From contig NW_024465885.1 of NCBI RefSeq assembly GCF_017591425.1, positions 39,502,501-39,566,500 of the forward strand: 64,000 nucleotides of DNA, read 5' to 3'. Made by a program: the position numbers and the translations under genes. This DNA is from Ochotona curzoniae. Taxonomy: Eukaryota > Chordata > Mammalia > Lagomorpha > Ochotonidae. This document shows, in pieces, positions 12,831 through 24,302 of the stretch (its first letter is position 1; every line of letters starts with the position of its first letter). The notes below the pieces were generated by a model, which worked only from the letters and a program-made list of their open reading frames with translations, was not told the origin of the DNA and made no database searches.

Positions 12831-13765
12831 TTGAACTTTACTGGGAGATTTTATACCTTCACATTCTTTTGTAATCTTAAATATCCTTATTTCTGTGTAT
12901 AGCAGATCATTAAGGCTCATTTGTATGGTTGGACAGAAATTATTCCAATTTCTGTTTCTTTTGGTAGTTATCTATTTCACTTTCATTTATAAATTAGTGA
13001 TTTTTAGGGAGCAACACTCTCGGTTGAAAGCCTTGCGTCTCTTCATTTTCTCCCAGCTTGTAGGGTTTCTGATAAGAAGCCAGCTGTCAGTCTATTTGCA
13101 CATCCTCTGACGGTAACCAGGTGTTTCTCTCATGTGCATTTTAGAATATTTTTCTTATGTTTTGCTGTTGAAAGCTTCAGTAAGATGTCCTCTGCTGAAT
13201 GCCTTTTCTGGTCATGTCCATTATGTGCTTTCTGCACTCGGATGTCGCTTCTGTCTCAAAATTAGCAAAGTTTTCTTTTTTTTAATTATTTCACTGAATT
13301 GGTCTTCTAACCCATTCTCTCTTCCCACACATTAAGAAATTCCTAAGATTCATATGTTAGGTCATATGAGTTGATAGTATGTTGATAGTATCCCATAAAT
13401 CTCAAATACTGCTTTCAAGTTTCCCCATGTTTTATTCTTTCTCTTTCACTGAGTATTGCAAAACACCTGTGTTCTATTTATTCCTTCTTCTGCCTCACCA
13501 AGTCTGTTGTCCAGGCACTCCACTGTATTTTCTACTTGACATGTTGAATTCTTCATTTCTAATATTTCAGATGGACTTATCTTCAAGATCTTCTTGGCAA
13601 TATTTTTTAGCTATGTTCTGTGTGAATTTCCATTGCTCATAAATTTGGTTCTGATTATTTTTGGATAATCTTACAATTATTGTTTTGAATTTCTTTTCAC
13701 ACATTTCATCGATCTTTTCATATTCACATTCCAATATCAATGTATTGTTGTGTGGAATCATATTA
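12831..13765 (-). pseudogene. L1 ORF1 remnant
   Basis: On the plus strand the stretch follows the antisense of L1 ORF1. It has a gataagaagccagctgtcag block near 13071, a ttgctgttgaaagc block near 13161, a cactgaattggtcttctaac block near 13291 and a cttcaagatcttcttggcaa block near 13581. The original protein would be the coiled-coil RNA-binding ORF1p. The frame is destroyed. Which L1 lineage it belongs to is uncertain. Confidence 0.55.
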
Positions 13766-13768
13766 TCT

Positions 13769-13885
13769 TTTTTTAGATTTATTTATTTTTATTGCAAAGT
13801 CAGATATACAGGAGAGAGGCAGAGAGGAAGATCTTCCGTCCACTGATTCACTCCCCGAGTGAGCACAATGGCCGGTGCTGCGCCA
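13769..13885 (-). mobile_element. C SINE, truncated
   Basis: Only the 3' half is present: the reversed tail (agatttatttatttttattg), agaggaagatcttccgtcca and ttcactccccgagtgagcac, stopping abruptly after gccggtgctgcgcc. The head with the A and B boxes is missing, as expected for 5' truncation or later deletion. Confidence 0.85.
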
Positions 13886-14225
13886 ACAGAAACTCCAGTC
13901 ATTCATTTGTTTACAAAAGTTTCACCTCTTTCCTAGCTGCTGCATGCCTTTAACTATTCAACACTGGTAGCAGCAGCCGAGACGCGAGGGACCCTCTGGC
14001 CAAGCACAGCTACATTGGTAGGCTACCTGAAGCCCATCGAGGAGCCATCTACCCCCTCACAAGGGCAGTGTTATTACACAGCAAGAGAGAACTGATGCAA
14101 AGCAAAGGGAATTTCTTAGGAGGTACAAAGCCAAAATGAAGTATTAAGTTATTCAGGTGGGTTAGGGCAATGTATGCAGGAAAAGTTGATCAGTGTAAGT
14201 GTGAATGTAGGGCCAAAAGTAAATT
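13886..14225. other. Unclassified non-coding DNA
   Basis: The stretch is moderately GC-rich (a gccgagacgcgaggg block near 13974) but matches no family I can name. There is no open frame of note. Confidence 0.4.
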
Positions 14226-14585
14226 CCCCAGCCTGGAGCAGTAGCCTACTGGCCAAAGTTCTCACCTTGCACACGCCAAGATCCCATGTGGCCACCAGTT
14301 GTAGTCCCAGCCACCCCACTTCCCATCCAGCTCCCTGCTTTTGGCCTGGGAAAGCTTGGAGGATGGCCCAAAGCCTGGAGACCATGTACTCCCCCGGGAA
14401 ATTCAGAAGAAGCTCCTGGCTCCTGGCTCCTGGCTCCTGGCTCCTGGCTCCTGGCTCCTGGCTTCCGATCACCTCAGCTCCAGCAGCCACTTAGGGAGTG
14501 AATCAGAGGACAGAAAATCTTCCTCTCTGTCTCTCCTCTTCTGTGTATCTGATTTTGCAATAAAAATAACTAAATCTTTTTAAAA
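14226..14585 (+). mobile_element. C SINE with an internal heptamer expansion
   Basis: Full-length copy: the head near agcctggagcagtagcctac, gtagtcccagccacccca in place of the B box, a gggaaagcttggaggatgg centre and an ataaaaataactaaatc tail. The central ctcctgg element, normally one or two copies, has expanded to seven tandem copies at 14413-14461. Confidence 0.9.
14413..14461. repeat. (CTCCTGG)7 tandem repeat in a SINE
   Basis: Seven perfect heptamers, each ctcctgg, followed by cttccg. It grew from the ctcctggctcctgg that is normal in this SINE family and is likely a length-variable locus. Confidence 0.95.
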
Positions 14586-15126
14586 AGTTGATTTCCATGG
14601 AGGACAATTACTACAGGGGTATTGTTGAGAAAGAAAGTGAAGGTTGTTCGGGAGCTGGCTCTGAGTGTGACAAAGAGGCCACAAGCAGAGGAAATTGGTA
14701 GCAAATTGGTCATGCGTTGTGCAGGAACTCCATCTTATTTCTCTCAGTAAACTGAGTGAAGATCTTAACTGCATTCAGTAGTTTATTCGTACTGCAATCT
14801 TGCTTTGTGTTCTCCATACTCCTCTCCTCTCTAGAGGAAAGGAGGTTTGAACAATGATTTTGCTCTCAGCAGTTTAAAGGGGCTTTGAAAATTGAGTATA
14901 GAATGATTTTCCTCTCAGCGGCATATCGCGCGTTTAAACTAAGTAGATTCTAAGGAGATGGAAAGACAGACACACTGGAATGTGACCCTAAAGGCAGAGA
15001 TGAAGGTCCTGAGGCATTCTGACTAGATGGTTACTTATTTTTTTATACTTCAGCAATTTAATGTAGGTGGAAGGCTGGTTAGAAGGGCAAAGAAATAATA
15101 AAATAGAAAAGCCTGGAACCAAGGTT
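14586..15126. other. Unclassified non-coding DNA
   Basis: No repeat family or exon is recognised. A small CpG-containing patch (atatcgcgcgttt) lies near 14924. Confidence 0.4.
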
Positions 15127-15143
15127 AAGAATGGCTTAAACTG

Positions 15144-15469
15144 GGCCCAGCGGCATGGCGCAAGTGGTTAAAGTCCTCACCTTGCACGCCTGGGATCCCA
15201 TATGGGCGCCAGTTCTAATCCCGGCAGCTCCACTTCCCTTCCAGCTCCCTGCCTGTAACCTGGGAAAGCAGTTGAGGACAGCCCAAAGCTTTGGGACCCT
15301 GCATCCGCGTGGGAGACCCGGAAGAGGCTCCTGGCTTTGGATCGGCATAGCATGGGCCGTTGTGCTCACTTGGGGAGTGAATCATCAGACGGAAGATCTT
15401 CTTCTCTGTCTCTCCTCTCTGTATATCTGCCTTTCCAATAAAAATAAAATAAACGTTTAAAAAAAAAAG
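15144..15469 (+). mobile_element. C SINE, fairly young, with target duplication
   Basis: Near-complete copy with A box (atggcgcaagtgg near 15154), B box (agttctaatcccgg) and tail (ccaataaaaataaaataaac) ending in poly(A). It is flanked by 17-bp direct repeats, aagaatggcttaaactg at 15127-15143 and aagaatgacttgaactg at 15470-15486, with two mismatches. This is the signature of L1-mediated target-primed insertion. Confidence 0.95.
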
Positions 15470-15486
15470 AAGAATGACTTGAACTG

Positions 15487-17319
15487 CATAATTGTTTCGG
15501 CCAGGACAAAAGGAGAAAGTCAATAGTTAACTTCAAGGTCTAGAAATTAGCAGACTCTGATCATAGCACATAGTAGAACTAAGTCTGGAAAAGACCGAGA
15601 GGAAGCTGGCAGGCACACTGACTCATTCATCGTAGAGGACCAGAGGCTCTGGCAGCAGACGATGGAAAGCAAATGCGTATGACAGTGAGGGGGCTCAGAA
15701 CTGGCAGGAGAGAAAGCTGGGAAGTTGGAGAAAGCTGAGTTAGCAAAGGCCCAGGAGAACAAGACTAAAAATAAAAATCCTTAATGGTAAGGCAACAAAA
15801 CCAAAGGTGCCTTTGTTAATATGCATGTGTTTGTGTTACATTGACTTCTCTGAACCTGTGAAATCAATCTATGGGCAGGAAAATCGCATCTCAGGCCTGT
15901 CGTCCGTGGGTCACCTAAAAATGACTTGCAGGTACGAGAGAAAGCTGCTGGTGCGGAGATTGGAGCTGAGAGGTCTGTGGATCTGGACATGCTGTTTAGA
16001 TCCAGAGAACACAAAATTCAGCAACTCCGGCCAAGCCAGAGAAGCACGCACTCCTGGTGGTGCCCTGCCCCAGGGCTGCCAGCCCTTACTCCTGGTAGTC
16101 AGCTGAAATTTTCAAAATTCAACTGTCACAATCAATGAATAGGAGCCTTTTGACATGTCCTCGAGCTCAAAGCTGCCAGTATCTGGGCCTGCCTTGCTGG
16201 GTGAGCAGCCTGTGCATTTACACAGACCCCTGTGCTCTCATGGCTCCCGTAATTGGTTTCATGACTTGCTTGCTATTGCCAACTTAAAATTCTCAACAGA
16301 TTTTTTTAAGCCAGTATACAGCATTTTGTTCATGCTCTAGACATTCCATATTGTATCTCTGGATCTGCCTGGGATCTGTGTCCTTCATCCGGACTGGACA
16401 AGGACTAAAGTGTTGTCACTTTTGAAACCTCAAATGAGTTTCTTTTCCAAGGAAAAGAAAACACTCCCGTAGAAAACCTTAAAGATATGCAAAGCCTCAG
16501 TCATTCGAGATGGTCTACTGCTTGTATCTTGGCTTGAGAAGAACAAAAGGATGATACCCCAATCATAGAGTAGAAGATGATGAAAAAAAAATCATCTTTG
16601 GAGCTGTGTGGGCTGGAGTGATGTCCTGACTTCCCCAAACATCCAGACTAGCTGAGAAAAGACCTAGAGTCAGCCTTCTGTACCAGTGAGATTGCCCAGT
16701 CCAGCATAATACATGAATGGGGGTTCTTGGAGGGAGCCTGGGGCCTGAGCTGCATAGACTAGAGTGGTTGACCAGCCTGGTTGAGAGAGGGTCTAGGGCC
16801 TAAGCCATGCAGCTCAGGGTGGACTCCTAAGATGTTGCCACCTGTAACTGCCCCCGACCCTGTCCCAGAGACCAGTCACCTGAGCCTTCCAGGAACCACT
16901 GTCCTTATCCAAATTGATCTTGGTCTCACTGTTGACTTTTGGCTTTGACAAGAGGCCAATGCTTTCATGTTATATTGGCTTAGGATGCCTCCAGATCCCT
17001 GAGTCCAAAGACTAGAGCATATGAGTGTGTGCCATGACCTCAGCATACCCATTGCATGTTGGGTCATGTATGTTGGGTCCTCTGCTCAGTCTTGTGCAAA
17101 GCAGAGGAACATGCTCGGACACGACTGAGAGATAAATCTTCCATGTCCAGTAAACTAATTGAAAACCTCAATACCTCTTCAAAAAGCGGAAAGATAAGTA
17201 TTAGCCTTTTCTTAGGAGCTATTGCACTCTAAGGCAGACATGTTTTACTGACCTCTTCTCTTGAACCTCTTTGAAAATGGCTATTGGTGGGAGGACACCT
17301 TACTAAGTTCTTCTAATCG
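15487..17319. other. Unclassified, apparently single-copy DNA
   Basis: No known family. At 16733-16833 two neighbouring segments (gcctggggcctgagctgcat and gtctagggcctaagccatgc) look like a diverged local duplication of about 50 bp. The block could be a decayed relative of the L1 3' UTR arrays. Short open frames at 15807-16106 and 15926-16138 show no domain. Confidence 0.4.
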
Positions 17320-17420
17320 CAGTGTACCAGAATATCTCAGTATGTCATATGAAGCTAATTTTTAAAAAGCCTTATTTTGGCTCACACTTTAGGCCAACTT
17401 CCACAGCAAGTACTTAAGTC
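17320..17420 (-). mobile_element. Possible MaLR-type LTR fragment
   Basis: The words gtaccagaatatctcag and ttttggctcacactttaggc recall the antisense start of MST/THE1/MLT1 LTRs. The match is short and made by memory only. Confidence 0.25.
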
Positions 17421-18597
17421 TGTAGACTTTCGAAAATAGCTATGGATAACCAACAAATCTTAGAAAAATACTTACAGAACCAGAAGGAGCCTTGCAGTGA
17501 TTAATGGAGTCTGTCACCTTTACTCTCATGATAATTCAGAGAGGTACGTTAAAAGTCTTTATGTACTAGATGGTTTTGCAATTTGCACAAGAGCAATCTA
17601 TCAACACCTAGCACTTGCAAAATGATAAAATATAACATTCTCTTCTAAAAGAGCACTACATTTGCAATTTGTTCCTTTCCTATCTTGCACATACTGACTG
17701 ATACACTTGTCTGTTTCAGAATTCAGCAACTTTTCAGAGTAATGGGAAGCATGGGAGGGAATGCAGCCGTTGGCACTGACAGGAATTTCTCCATTAGTTG
17801 AGATAGGGAGAGGTTTGCAACCCTGGGATGGGCAAGGCCTACATACCTAGTCAGAAGGAGTAGTTACAGAAGATGGGGTGAATCTGAATCCTTTAACAAT
17901 CCTGAGGTGAAGAGGGGAATGAGATAGGTAGGTACCTTACTTAAAGGTATGAATTGCAAGCCACAACTCCTCTGCCCTATGTACCATTGCCTGTCAATCA
18001 CATGATGCCTTTCCCCAGGATATACTCCCACTCAGCTGGGACTCCGGAGTGTTATCATGTAATAATTCCCCTTCCCAGGCTCATGAGAAACCAGGCAACA
18101 GAAAGGGGCGCTCTCTCCCCACAGACACAGATAGAATATTTGTGCCATCTGCAGAACTCAGAATTAGTCAAATCAATTAGTTGTAGATCCAGAAACCATC
18201 CAACCAGTCAGTATCAAAGACTAACCCAACATGCTGCAGTGGCTCAACTCTGCAAGGCTGTTAATGGTTCCCCGCTCATGGCCTGGAAAAGGCAGGGGGA
18301 GATAGTCTGAGTCCAGATGTTGCTCCTAGATCCATGCTGTGGTCACCTGCTGAGTGGGCCATAAGATAGAAATATTTCTGCAACTCTTTCAAATAGATAT
18401 ATGGTTTTTTAACAATCCATATGGGCAATTTGTGGATGGACAAGTTTCTTGGAGGTCTCTGAAGCTTTGATTAGGCTTTGCCTCATATGTCTAGAATGAA
18501 TACTGAGAAATAATCAAAGATATAAAACTTAAGTCTTTCATCAGAACCTAGTATCAGTAAGTATCTTTCATAAAGAAGAAGAAAATACATATTTAGG
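17421..18597. other. Unique non-coding DNA
   Basis: No family recognised. A 118-codon frame at 17954-18310 has no domain, no similarity I recognise and no coding-like neighbours, so I do not call it a gene. Confidence 0.4.
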
Positions 18598-18716
18598 CGT
18601 TGCAGCTCCTATGATCTCAACCTTAGCTGCTATGCTCTGATATGGTATTGTGGAAGCAAGCATAAGTAAGATGTAAATGGACAGGGCACCGGTATTCTGA
18701 TAAAACTTCAATTGGA
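18598..18716 (+). mobile_element. Ancient hAT-like non-autonomous DNA transposon fragment
   Basis: A block with gtggaagcaagcataagtaa, gtaaatggacagggcaccgg and ctgataaaacttc matches the widespread mammalian MER element whose consensus reads gaaagcagccatag, aatgggcgtgg, ccaataaaacttta. The terminal inverted repeats are not visible. The family name is uncertain. Confidence 0.5.
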
Positions 18717-19469
18717 TATGGTATATATCTGCACATGTGCCCAAGTACCAATGGCATTAGAACCAAAAAGAAAAGTACACTTAGATAGTGTGTAAACTTT
18801 TTTGAGATGGTTAAACTGTTAATATTGTTGAAAACAAATCATACCCAATAGTATGCATCAGATTCACTAATCATAGCTGTTTGATTCTCTTTCATCTAGA
18901 ATAATTATATATCATTCTTTAATTCATGACACATTTTCAAGAGAACACTCTTTTACTTTGTAAGTTGTTTCATCCTATGCCGGTTTCTTTCTTTTTTGAA
19001 TAGGTAATTTATGCTTTTTTGTAAATTTTGCTTGTCTAAGTCCGAATTTGCCAGACATTCATTGGATTAACAGATTTTTTTTTAAATAAAACCAACTTTT
19101 AATTTTCATTCTGCTTTACATTTTTTCTATTTCAATAGTTTATACTAAATTATTTATTGTTTACTTTCACATATTTACAGATTAATTTTTGTCTTACTCT
19201 ACCGATTTGTAATGATTATCATTATATTATTATTTTAATCTTAATTTATGTGCAATCATGAAAAAATAAGTAATTTCATTTTTGTTTTGTTTTTAATCTA
19301 GGGGTGATAAAATGAGATTTTTCAACAAATGTAAGTTTATACCAGTTTATTGATGGATTTTTGTGAATTCTCATTCCTTTAAAAAAATCAACTTACAAGA
19401 AGAAATCATCAAATAATTTAGGTGAATGTAAGCATCATGTTTGTGGCTTACTCTATAAAGTTAGGATGG
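18717..19469. other. AT-rich unique DNA
   Basis: Strongly AT-rich, particularly 18900-19300. I see no recognisable element, although old L1-like T-rich tracts may be present. Confidence 0.4.
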
Positions 19470-19800
19470 AGGGGTTGGTGCCATGGCATGGTCGGCTAAG
19501 CCTCTATCTGTGGCATCAGCAAATCTTTATGAGTGTCAGTTAGTGTTCAGTTTCTCCACTTCTGAGCCAGCTCCTTGTTTATGACCTGGAAAAGCAGTAC
19601 AGGATGATTCAAGTCCTTGGGCCCTTGCACTCGTTGGGAGACCTGAGTAAAGCTCATGGATCCTGGCTCTGGAATGGCCCAGCTCTGGCAATTGTGACCA
19701 CTTGGGGACTGTACCAACAGGTAGAAAAGCTCTCCCTCTGATTCTCCTTCTCTCTCTCTAACTTTACTTTTCAAACACAAATAAAAATTAAACATTTTTA
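19470..19800 (+). mobile_element. C SINE, old copy
   Basis: Head (ggtgccatggcatggtcgg), centre (cctggaaaagcagtacagga, then caagtccttgggcccttgc) and tail (acacaaataaaaattaaac) are all present but diverged. The rabbit-like words in the centre suggest an older subfamily than the copies at 34.2 or 55.8 kb. Confidence 0.9.
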
Positions 19801-21234
19801 AAAGTGGAGAAATGTGTGCATAAGTTTGATTATTTTGTACTATTTTACCACTCATCTGTGAATATGAAATTCTGAAAAAAGTCTTAGTAAAGCCCAAAAA
19901 TGTAAATTTTTTAACAAGGCTTTAATTGCAAAAATAAGTGATGGACATGATTTAACCGAAGGACCATCATTTTCTGACCCTACCCTATAGAAAGGAGTCA
20001 TTTCCTTGAAACAAAAAAATTCAGTAAAAGTAAGATTACTTGAACTTCTACCCTTGTTTTCTTATGTCATATAATCCAAACTGAGCGTTTTATTCTGTTG
20101 GTGTTCTATGAAGTTTTTCTTCAAGTTATTCTGACATACACGGGAAGTCTTTAAAAACTGTCATTGAAAACTTGCTCCCCTATAATCCTCGAGTTTCCAT
20201 TTCGGTAATGTGTTTTATAAGATTACTGGAGGAAAAGACCAAAGCAAGCAGGCAACAACAGGTTGAATAAAAGATGAAGAGTTAGGGAGGTAAAAGGGAG
20301 AAAGAACTTGGAAGAAAACATGTAAACCATAAAATGGGGCAGCAAATTGGAAAGAGGGAAATTGGAATGAAAAGAGTTTGAGGCCAAACCACGGAGAATT
20401 CAATCCAATGAGATCACTAAACTGAGGTAGGAAAAGAAACATCACAATATACTTCCAAATGTGTTTCCAGTCTCTGCTCATTAGAAATAAAATCTCTACC
20501 ATTGTGTATCTTTTACACCCCCAGATAACTTGATACTCACATTGGGGTAAAATTGAGTATCTCAGCTTGCCCTGGTTAAAGATGTTGCCCTCAGATTGCT
20601 GACAACCTGCAGGAACCCACACAGGGAAGAAATGCTCCATGTGTATTACTCCTGGAGATGCTATCTTGAATACATTATGTTTTCCAACCTTTGCCATTAT
20701 TGGCCCCCGTCGGCCACATCACTCATTATCACTGTCACATTTTTTAAGTTTTTGCACAACAAAACAGAGAATATGCTCATGCATATTTTGGAAATGTCTG
20801 CAACATTCTCTGCTTGGCATATGAAGCTTGTCCAAACCACAGTCTACACTGAAAATAAATAAGACTGAGTTTTGCTTTATTTATTTATATCCATCCCAGC
20901 ATCAAAAGTAACTCCTCCGTCACCCTTCTCACACTGGCAATGTTGAAACAGTCGCAGTAAATCACTAGAGAATGTAGGCTTCATGTAAAGTCTGAGAGCT
21001 AGTTGGTAGCTGAGTAAAGGTTCAAGGTATTTATTAAGCCTACGCAACGACAGAGAGCTAGTGTACCAACATCAGCTTGAGTAAACAAAAAATTCAGAGA
21101 CAGGAGGCTCAAAGAAAAACACCAATGAAATATTACTCTTCAAGTTAGATCATCCAACTTTGCAAAGTCAGAGCTCCTGAAAGCTTGGCCGTCTGGAGCC
21201 CTATCTACCACTGGGGCTTCCTTGCTTTGTCATA
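19801..21234. other. Unique non-coding DNA
   Basis: No repeat or exon identified. A 160-codon reverse frame at 20215-20697 is the second longest frame in unique sequence in the window. It is rich in F, L, P and S and lacks any recognisable motif. Confidence 0.4.
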
Positions 21235-21330
21235 AACCATTTCTATAAAATTCAGAAATCACTTGGATTTCTGAACCTCACCTTCCTCATCAGAACACAG
21301 GAATAATCCAGTAAACATGGACCAAAGTGA
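21235..21330. mobile_element. Possible MIR SINE fragment
   Basis: The words ctgaacctcaccttcctcat and ggaataatcc resemble the MIR core (cctcagtttcctcatctg, ggggataat). The match is short and orientation is not secure. Confidence 0.35.
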
Positions 21331-22429
21331 CAGAGTGATGATATTGGACAGACAGAAGTGTTAAAAGGCAATCTGTCTTAAAAGAGACAGAAAGGAAAGA
21401 TTCGAGGAGTATAGCCATTATTTTCCAAAAGCAAATTGAGCTTTGTTTAGCAAACATGGTAGGTGCTTCCAATGTCTAACAGTGTAACTCAATTGATCCC
21501 CAAAATGCTAGGAAGCTAGGGCACCACACAGGCACTCTTCAAGCAGCAACTCTAAACTTGCATCTGCACATAGCAACGATCTACTGAATACCTCACTACT
21601 ACCAGCTTCCTCTTGTCTCATACATCAAGCCTCCTCTCTAGGTGCTATTTTTTTTTTGAAACTATTTCTCACACAAACTATTTATCCTCAAATCATTTTC
21701 TGAAGCCTGCCATGGGGAAGGTAGGAAAAGATCCAAATTAAAAGTCAAATCGAATTATCCAACTACTTAATGGTGCCAAGCTGGAAGCTGTATCAGGAAT
21801 AGAAACTGGATGTCCAAGTTGTTTTTACTATGTTAGAAAAACTGTTTAGAGTTTATATATATATATATACTTCACTGAAAGTGAAGTGAAAGTTTCTGAG
21901 AGCAAGAGAGAATCAGAACAGGAAATATTTCTGCATAGACCAAACAGACATCAAAGGAAGACGATATAGGAAAGCTGCTTGTAATAGAGAGCCTGTATTA
22001 CTTCCAGTACAACTCCTAGCTTGGTATACATGAAGAACACCAAAGTCCAAAAATTATATATACAAAGAAATGTATCCCTCAGGCAATTCAGTGATTGGAG
22101 TCTATGCCCACACTTTTTGAAAGAATACAGAATGCAGCTAGTTCCCTACAGTGTCCAAAATGACTCCCTTCTAGAAGTTGTTGCAGGTTTAAGTAGATGC
22201 CTACTCTTGTTGAGCTTAAGGCTGCAGCCATCAGAGAAGAGAGGGAGCCAGGCTCACTATTCCACTCCTGAGATCTGTGGGTCAGGTACCTACCCCATGT
22301 AGTCCTTCTGTGTGCTTCAGCAAAGTACGGTGGTGCAGTGATGGCTGCAGTTACTTCTGAGACCATGAGTACAATGAATTTTTCAGTATGATTGCCAACA
22401 AACACTCTAACTTGTTTTTATTTTAATTT
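21331..22429. other. Unique non-coding DNA
   Basis: Contains a (TA)n tract at 21857-21872. No gene or named repeat recognised. Confidence 0.45.
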
Positions 22430-22830
22430 ACCTGACATGCATCATATTCTGAGATTCAATTTTGTGTGTGATCTCCTCTACTGTGTTTGGAACCTGTAAC
22501 TCTAACCAATATCAAATGATCAAATTGATGTCATATATGTAATTACATTATATAAGTGTGTGACAACCTCATCACAAGAAAACTCCTTGGTTATTGCTTT
22601 TGGAGATCCAAATGGCAAGGAACTGAATGTGGCCACCAGTCACAGACATGCAAGAAAATCGGGTCCTCAACCCAGTATGCTGAAAGAAGTTGAGTTTGCC
22701 AGCACCAATGTGGGCCTTGGAAATAGATCCTTCATCGAAATCTGTAGTCACAGTTGATAACTTGATTACAGCCTTGTGAAGCCAAGGACCAGACACCCCA
22801 GCTGTGCTATGCCCTGAATCTTAACATTTA
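22430..22830 (+). mobile_element. MLT1-type (MaLR) LTR remnant
   Basis: Several landmarks of an MLT1-family LTR occur in order: aaatggcaaggaactgaatg near 22611, a gccaccagtcac block, a gatccttcatcgaaat block, gataacttgattacagcctt near 22757 and gccaaggaccagacacccca near 22781. MLT1 LTRs come from ancient ERVL-related mammalian retrotransposons. No internal region is attached, so this is probably a solo LTR fragment. The left edge is approximate. Confidence 0.6.
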
Positions 22831-23239
22831 AAAACTCAGATAATATGCAACTTTGGTTTTAATATACTAAATGTGTAGTAATGCTATCACAAAATAGATA
22901 GCAGATATGCTAAAAACGAGCTCATACTGTCTCTTCACCCAAAGAATTTTACTGTTTATCTTCAGTATATCCTAACTAGTAAACCCTGTAATTTGAAAAT
23001 TGTTGCATTTTTCATTGTGTGTCTCAAAAATCTGTCAGAACAGAAAGGGGTTCTGCCAAATTGACTAAAAAGATTTTCACCACTCTATAAGTCTAAGCAA
23101 GTGATACCAGCTCCCTGGAAAAGGCCACATCTGAAACAGAACTAGAGAAGTCCAACTGTGCTTGTGTAGACAAGACTCAGCCTCCAAGGAAATGAGGTTC
23201 GGGACCTTCAGAAGAAATTGTGTAGAAGGCTGCACTCGG
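22831..23239. other. Unique non-coding DNA
   Basis: No feature recognised between the LTR and the L1 tail. Confidence 0.4.
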
Positions 23240-23575
23240 GGATGGGAGACAGTCATTTGATGACACTTCAGAGACCCCAGTGTGGAGAGGATGTTCCAAG
23301 GGTATTACTTAAGTGGTTTGGAGAGTTCTGAAACATCATCAGCTTCATTTCACCAAGATTGAGAAAACCTTTCCAAGGTCTATTGGCTAACCACGTCCAC
23401 CTTAGCAGTCCCCTCCCCTTCCCCAACAGTGGACACAGGAAAAAATAAAGAAAGAAATAAGCTGAAACATTTGACCTACCCACCTTCCTCCACACCTCAA
23501 CCATCCCCACCCTAATTGGAGGCCTACGTGGATGTAGGCCTCAACTATGTAAATAATGTTTCAGGAATTTTTTTT
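23240..23575 (+). mobile_element. L1 3' end, lagomorph type, heavily 5' truncated
   Basis: Ends with ctacccaccttcctccacac, accctaattggaggcc and caactatgtaaataatg, then a T-rich stretch. The same terminal arrangement appears at 40.85-40.95 kb. Only the final part of the 3' UTR is present and the 5' boundary is approximate. Confidence 0.65.
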
Positions 23576-24302
23576 TAATTTTAAAGAAGTTATAGACAGC
23601 TAAAATTGCATTGTTTAGCTAAAGAGGTTGGAAATAATAGATACATGAGAATCTATAAAATTGGTGGGACTATATGATAGTGACCAAAACTTAGGAAAGC
23701 TCTGAACTTGAACCTGTATATAAACTCATATGATAAAGGGTAGTTGTCAAAGAAATGACAAGAGCAACAACAGCTTATCTGCAGAGGATACTCTCTAAGA
23801 CTACATCATTAATGCTGGGGAGATGTGATCCATTCATTCAGTGTACCCAGGCTGTGTGTACTATCCATCCATTAATCACTGTATATCTCAATTTTCACAT
23901 CACTGTGATATCCTAAGTGTTTGTATATAGACACAGTCATATATTTAGTTCCTGGCACTCTGTTTTTGTTCATTATATTTACCAAATCAACTATAAGATA
24001 GAAGGTTTCTGAGTGTCCATGTATGGAAATATTATTTCTTCTCTACGTCAAAACCCCAACTATTTCACATCCTCTTTTCTATCTCAGAGGCACCCTAACC
24101 TTGCTCTTCTCTACCCCAATTTCTATTCAAGAAGCATCTTCCTCCTCATGTGCATCCTACCATTCACTCCTAGATGGGCGAGCTGGAGAAAAAGCGCAGA
24201 GCCCACCAGCACAGAGTCAGGGACACCAATGTCAGTGGGTAGGTTCCTCCCTTGCCCATCCTAGTTTCCTGGGGTACCAAGGATATTGCTCTTAAGTTCT
24301 AG
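23576..24302. other. Unique non-coding DNA
   Basis: No recognised element. Overlapping open frames near 24013-24295 are short and carry no motif. Confidence 0.4.

Larger units (their letters stand above)
7330..13765 (-). mobile_element. Large reverse-strand L1 with nested insertions
   Basis: Read antisense, this is a long L1. The 3' end lies at 7330-7450 (motif cagttccataggccctgg), the 3' UTR and ORF2 end at about 7750-8552, ORF2 at 8869-10796, and ORF1-like sequence at 12831-13765. It is interrupted by a SINE (8553-8868) and by a second reverse L1 (10797-12830). The 5' endonuclease part of ORF2, expected around the second interruption, is not seen and was probably lost. The segment at 7555-7740 appears to run in the opposite orientation. 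Confidence 0.8.

Noticed and set aside
17954..18310. 118-codon forward frame
   Set aside because: No motif, no codon bias evident, no neighbouring exon. Treated as chance.
20215..20697. 160-codon reverse open frame in unique sequence
   Set aside because: Biased F/L/P/S composition, no recognisable motif, no splice or promoter context. In 64 kb scanned in six frames, one such frame is expected by chance.
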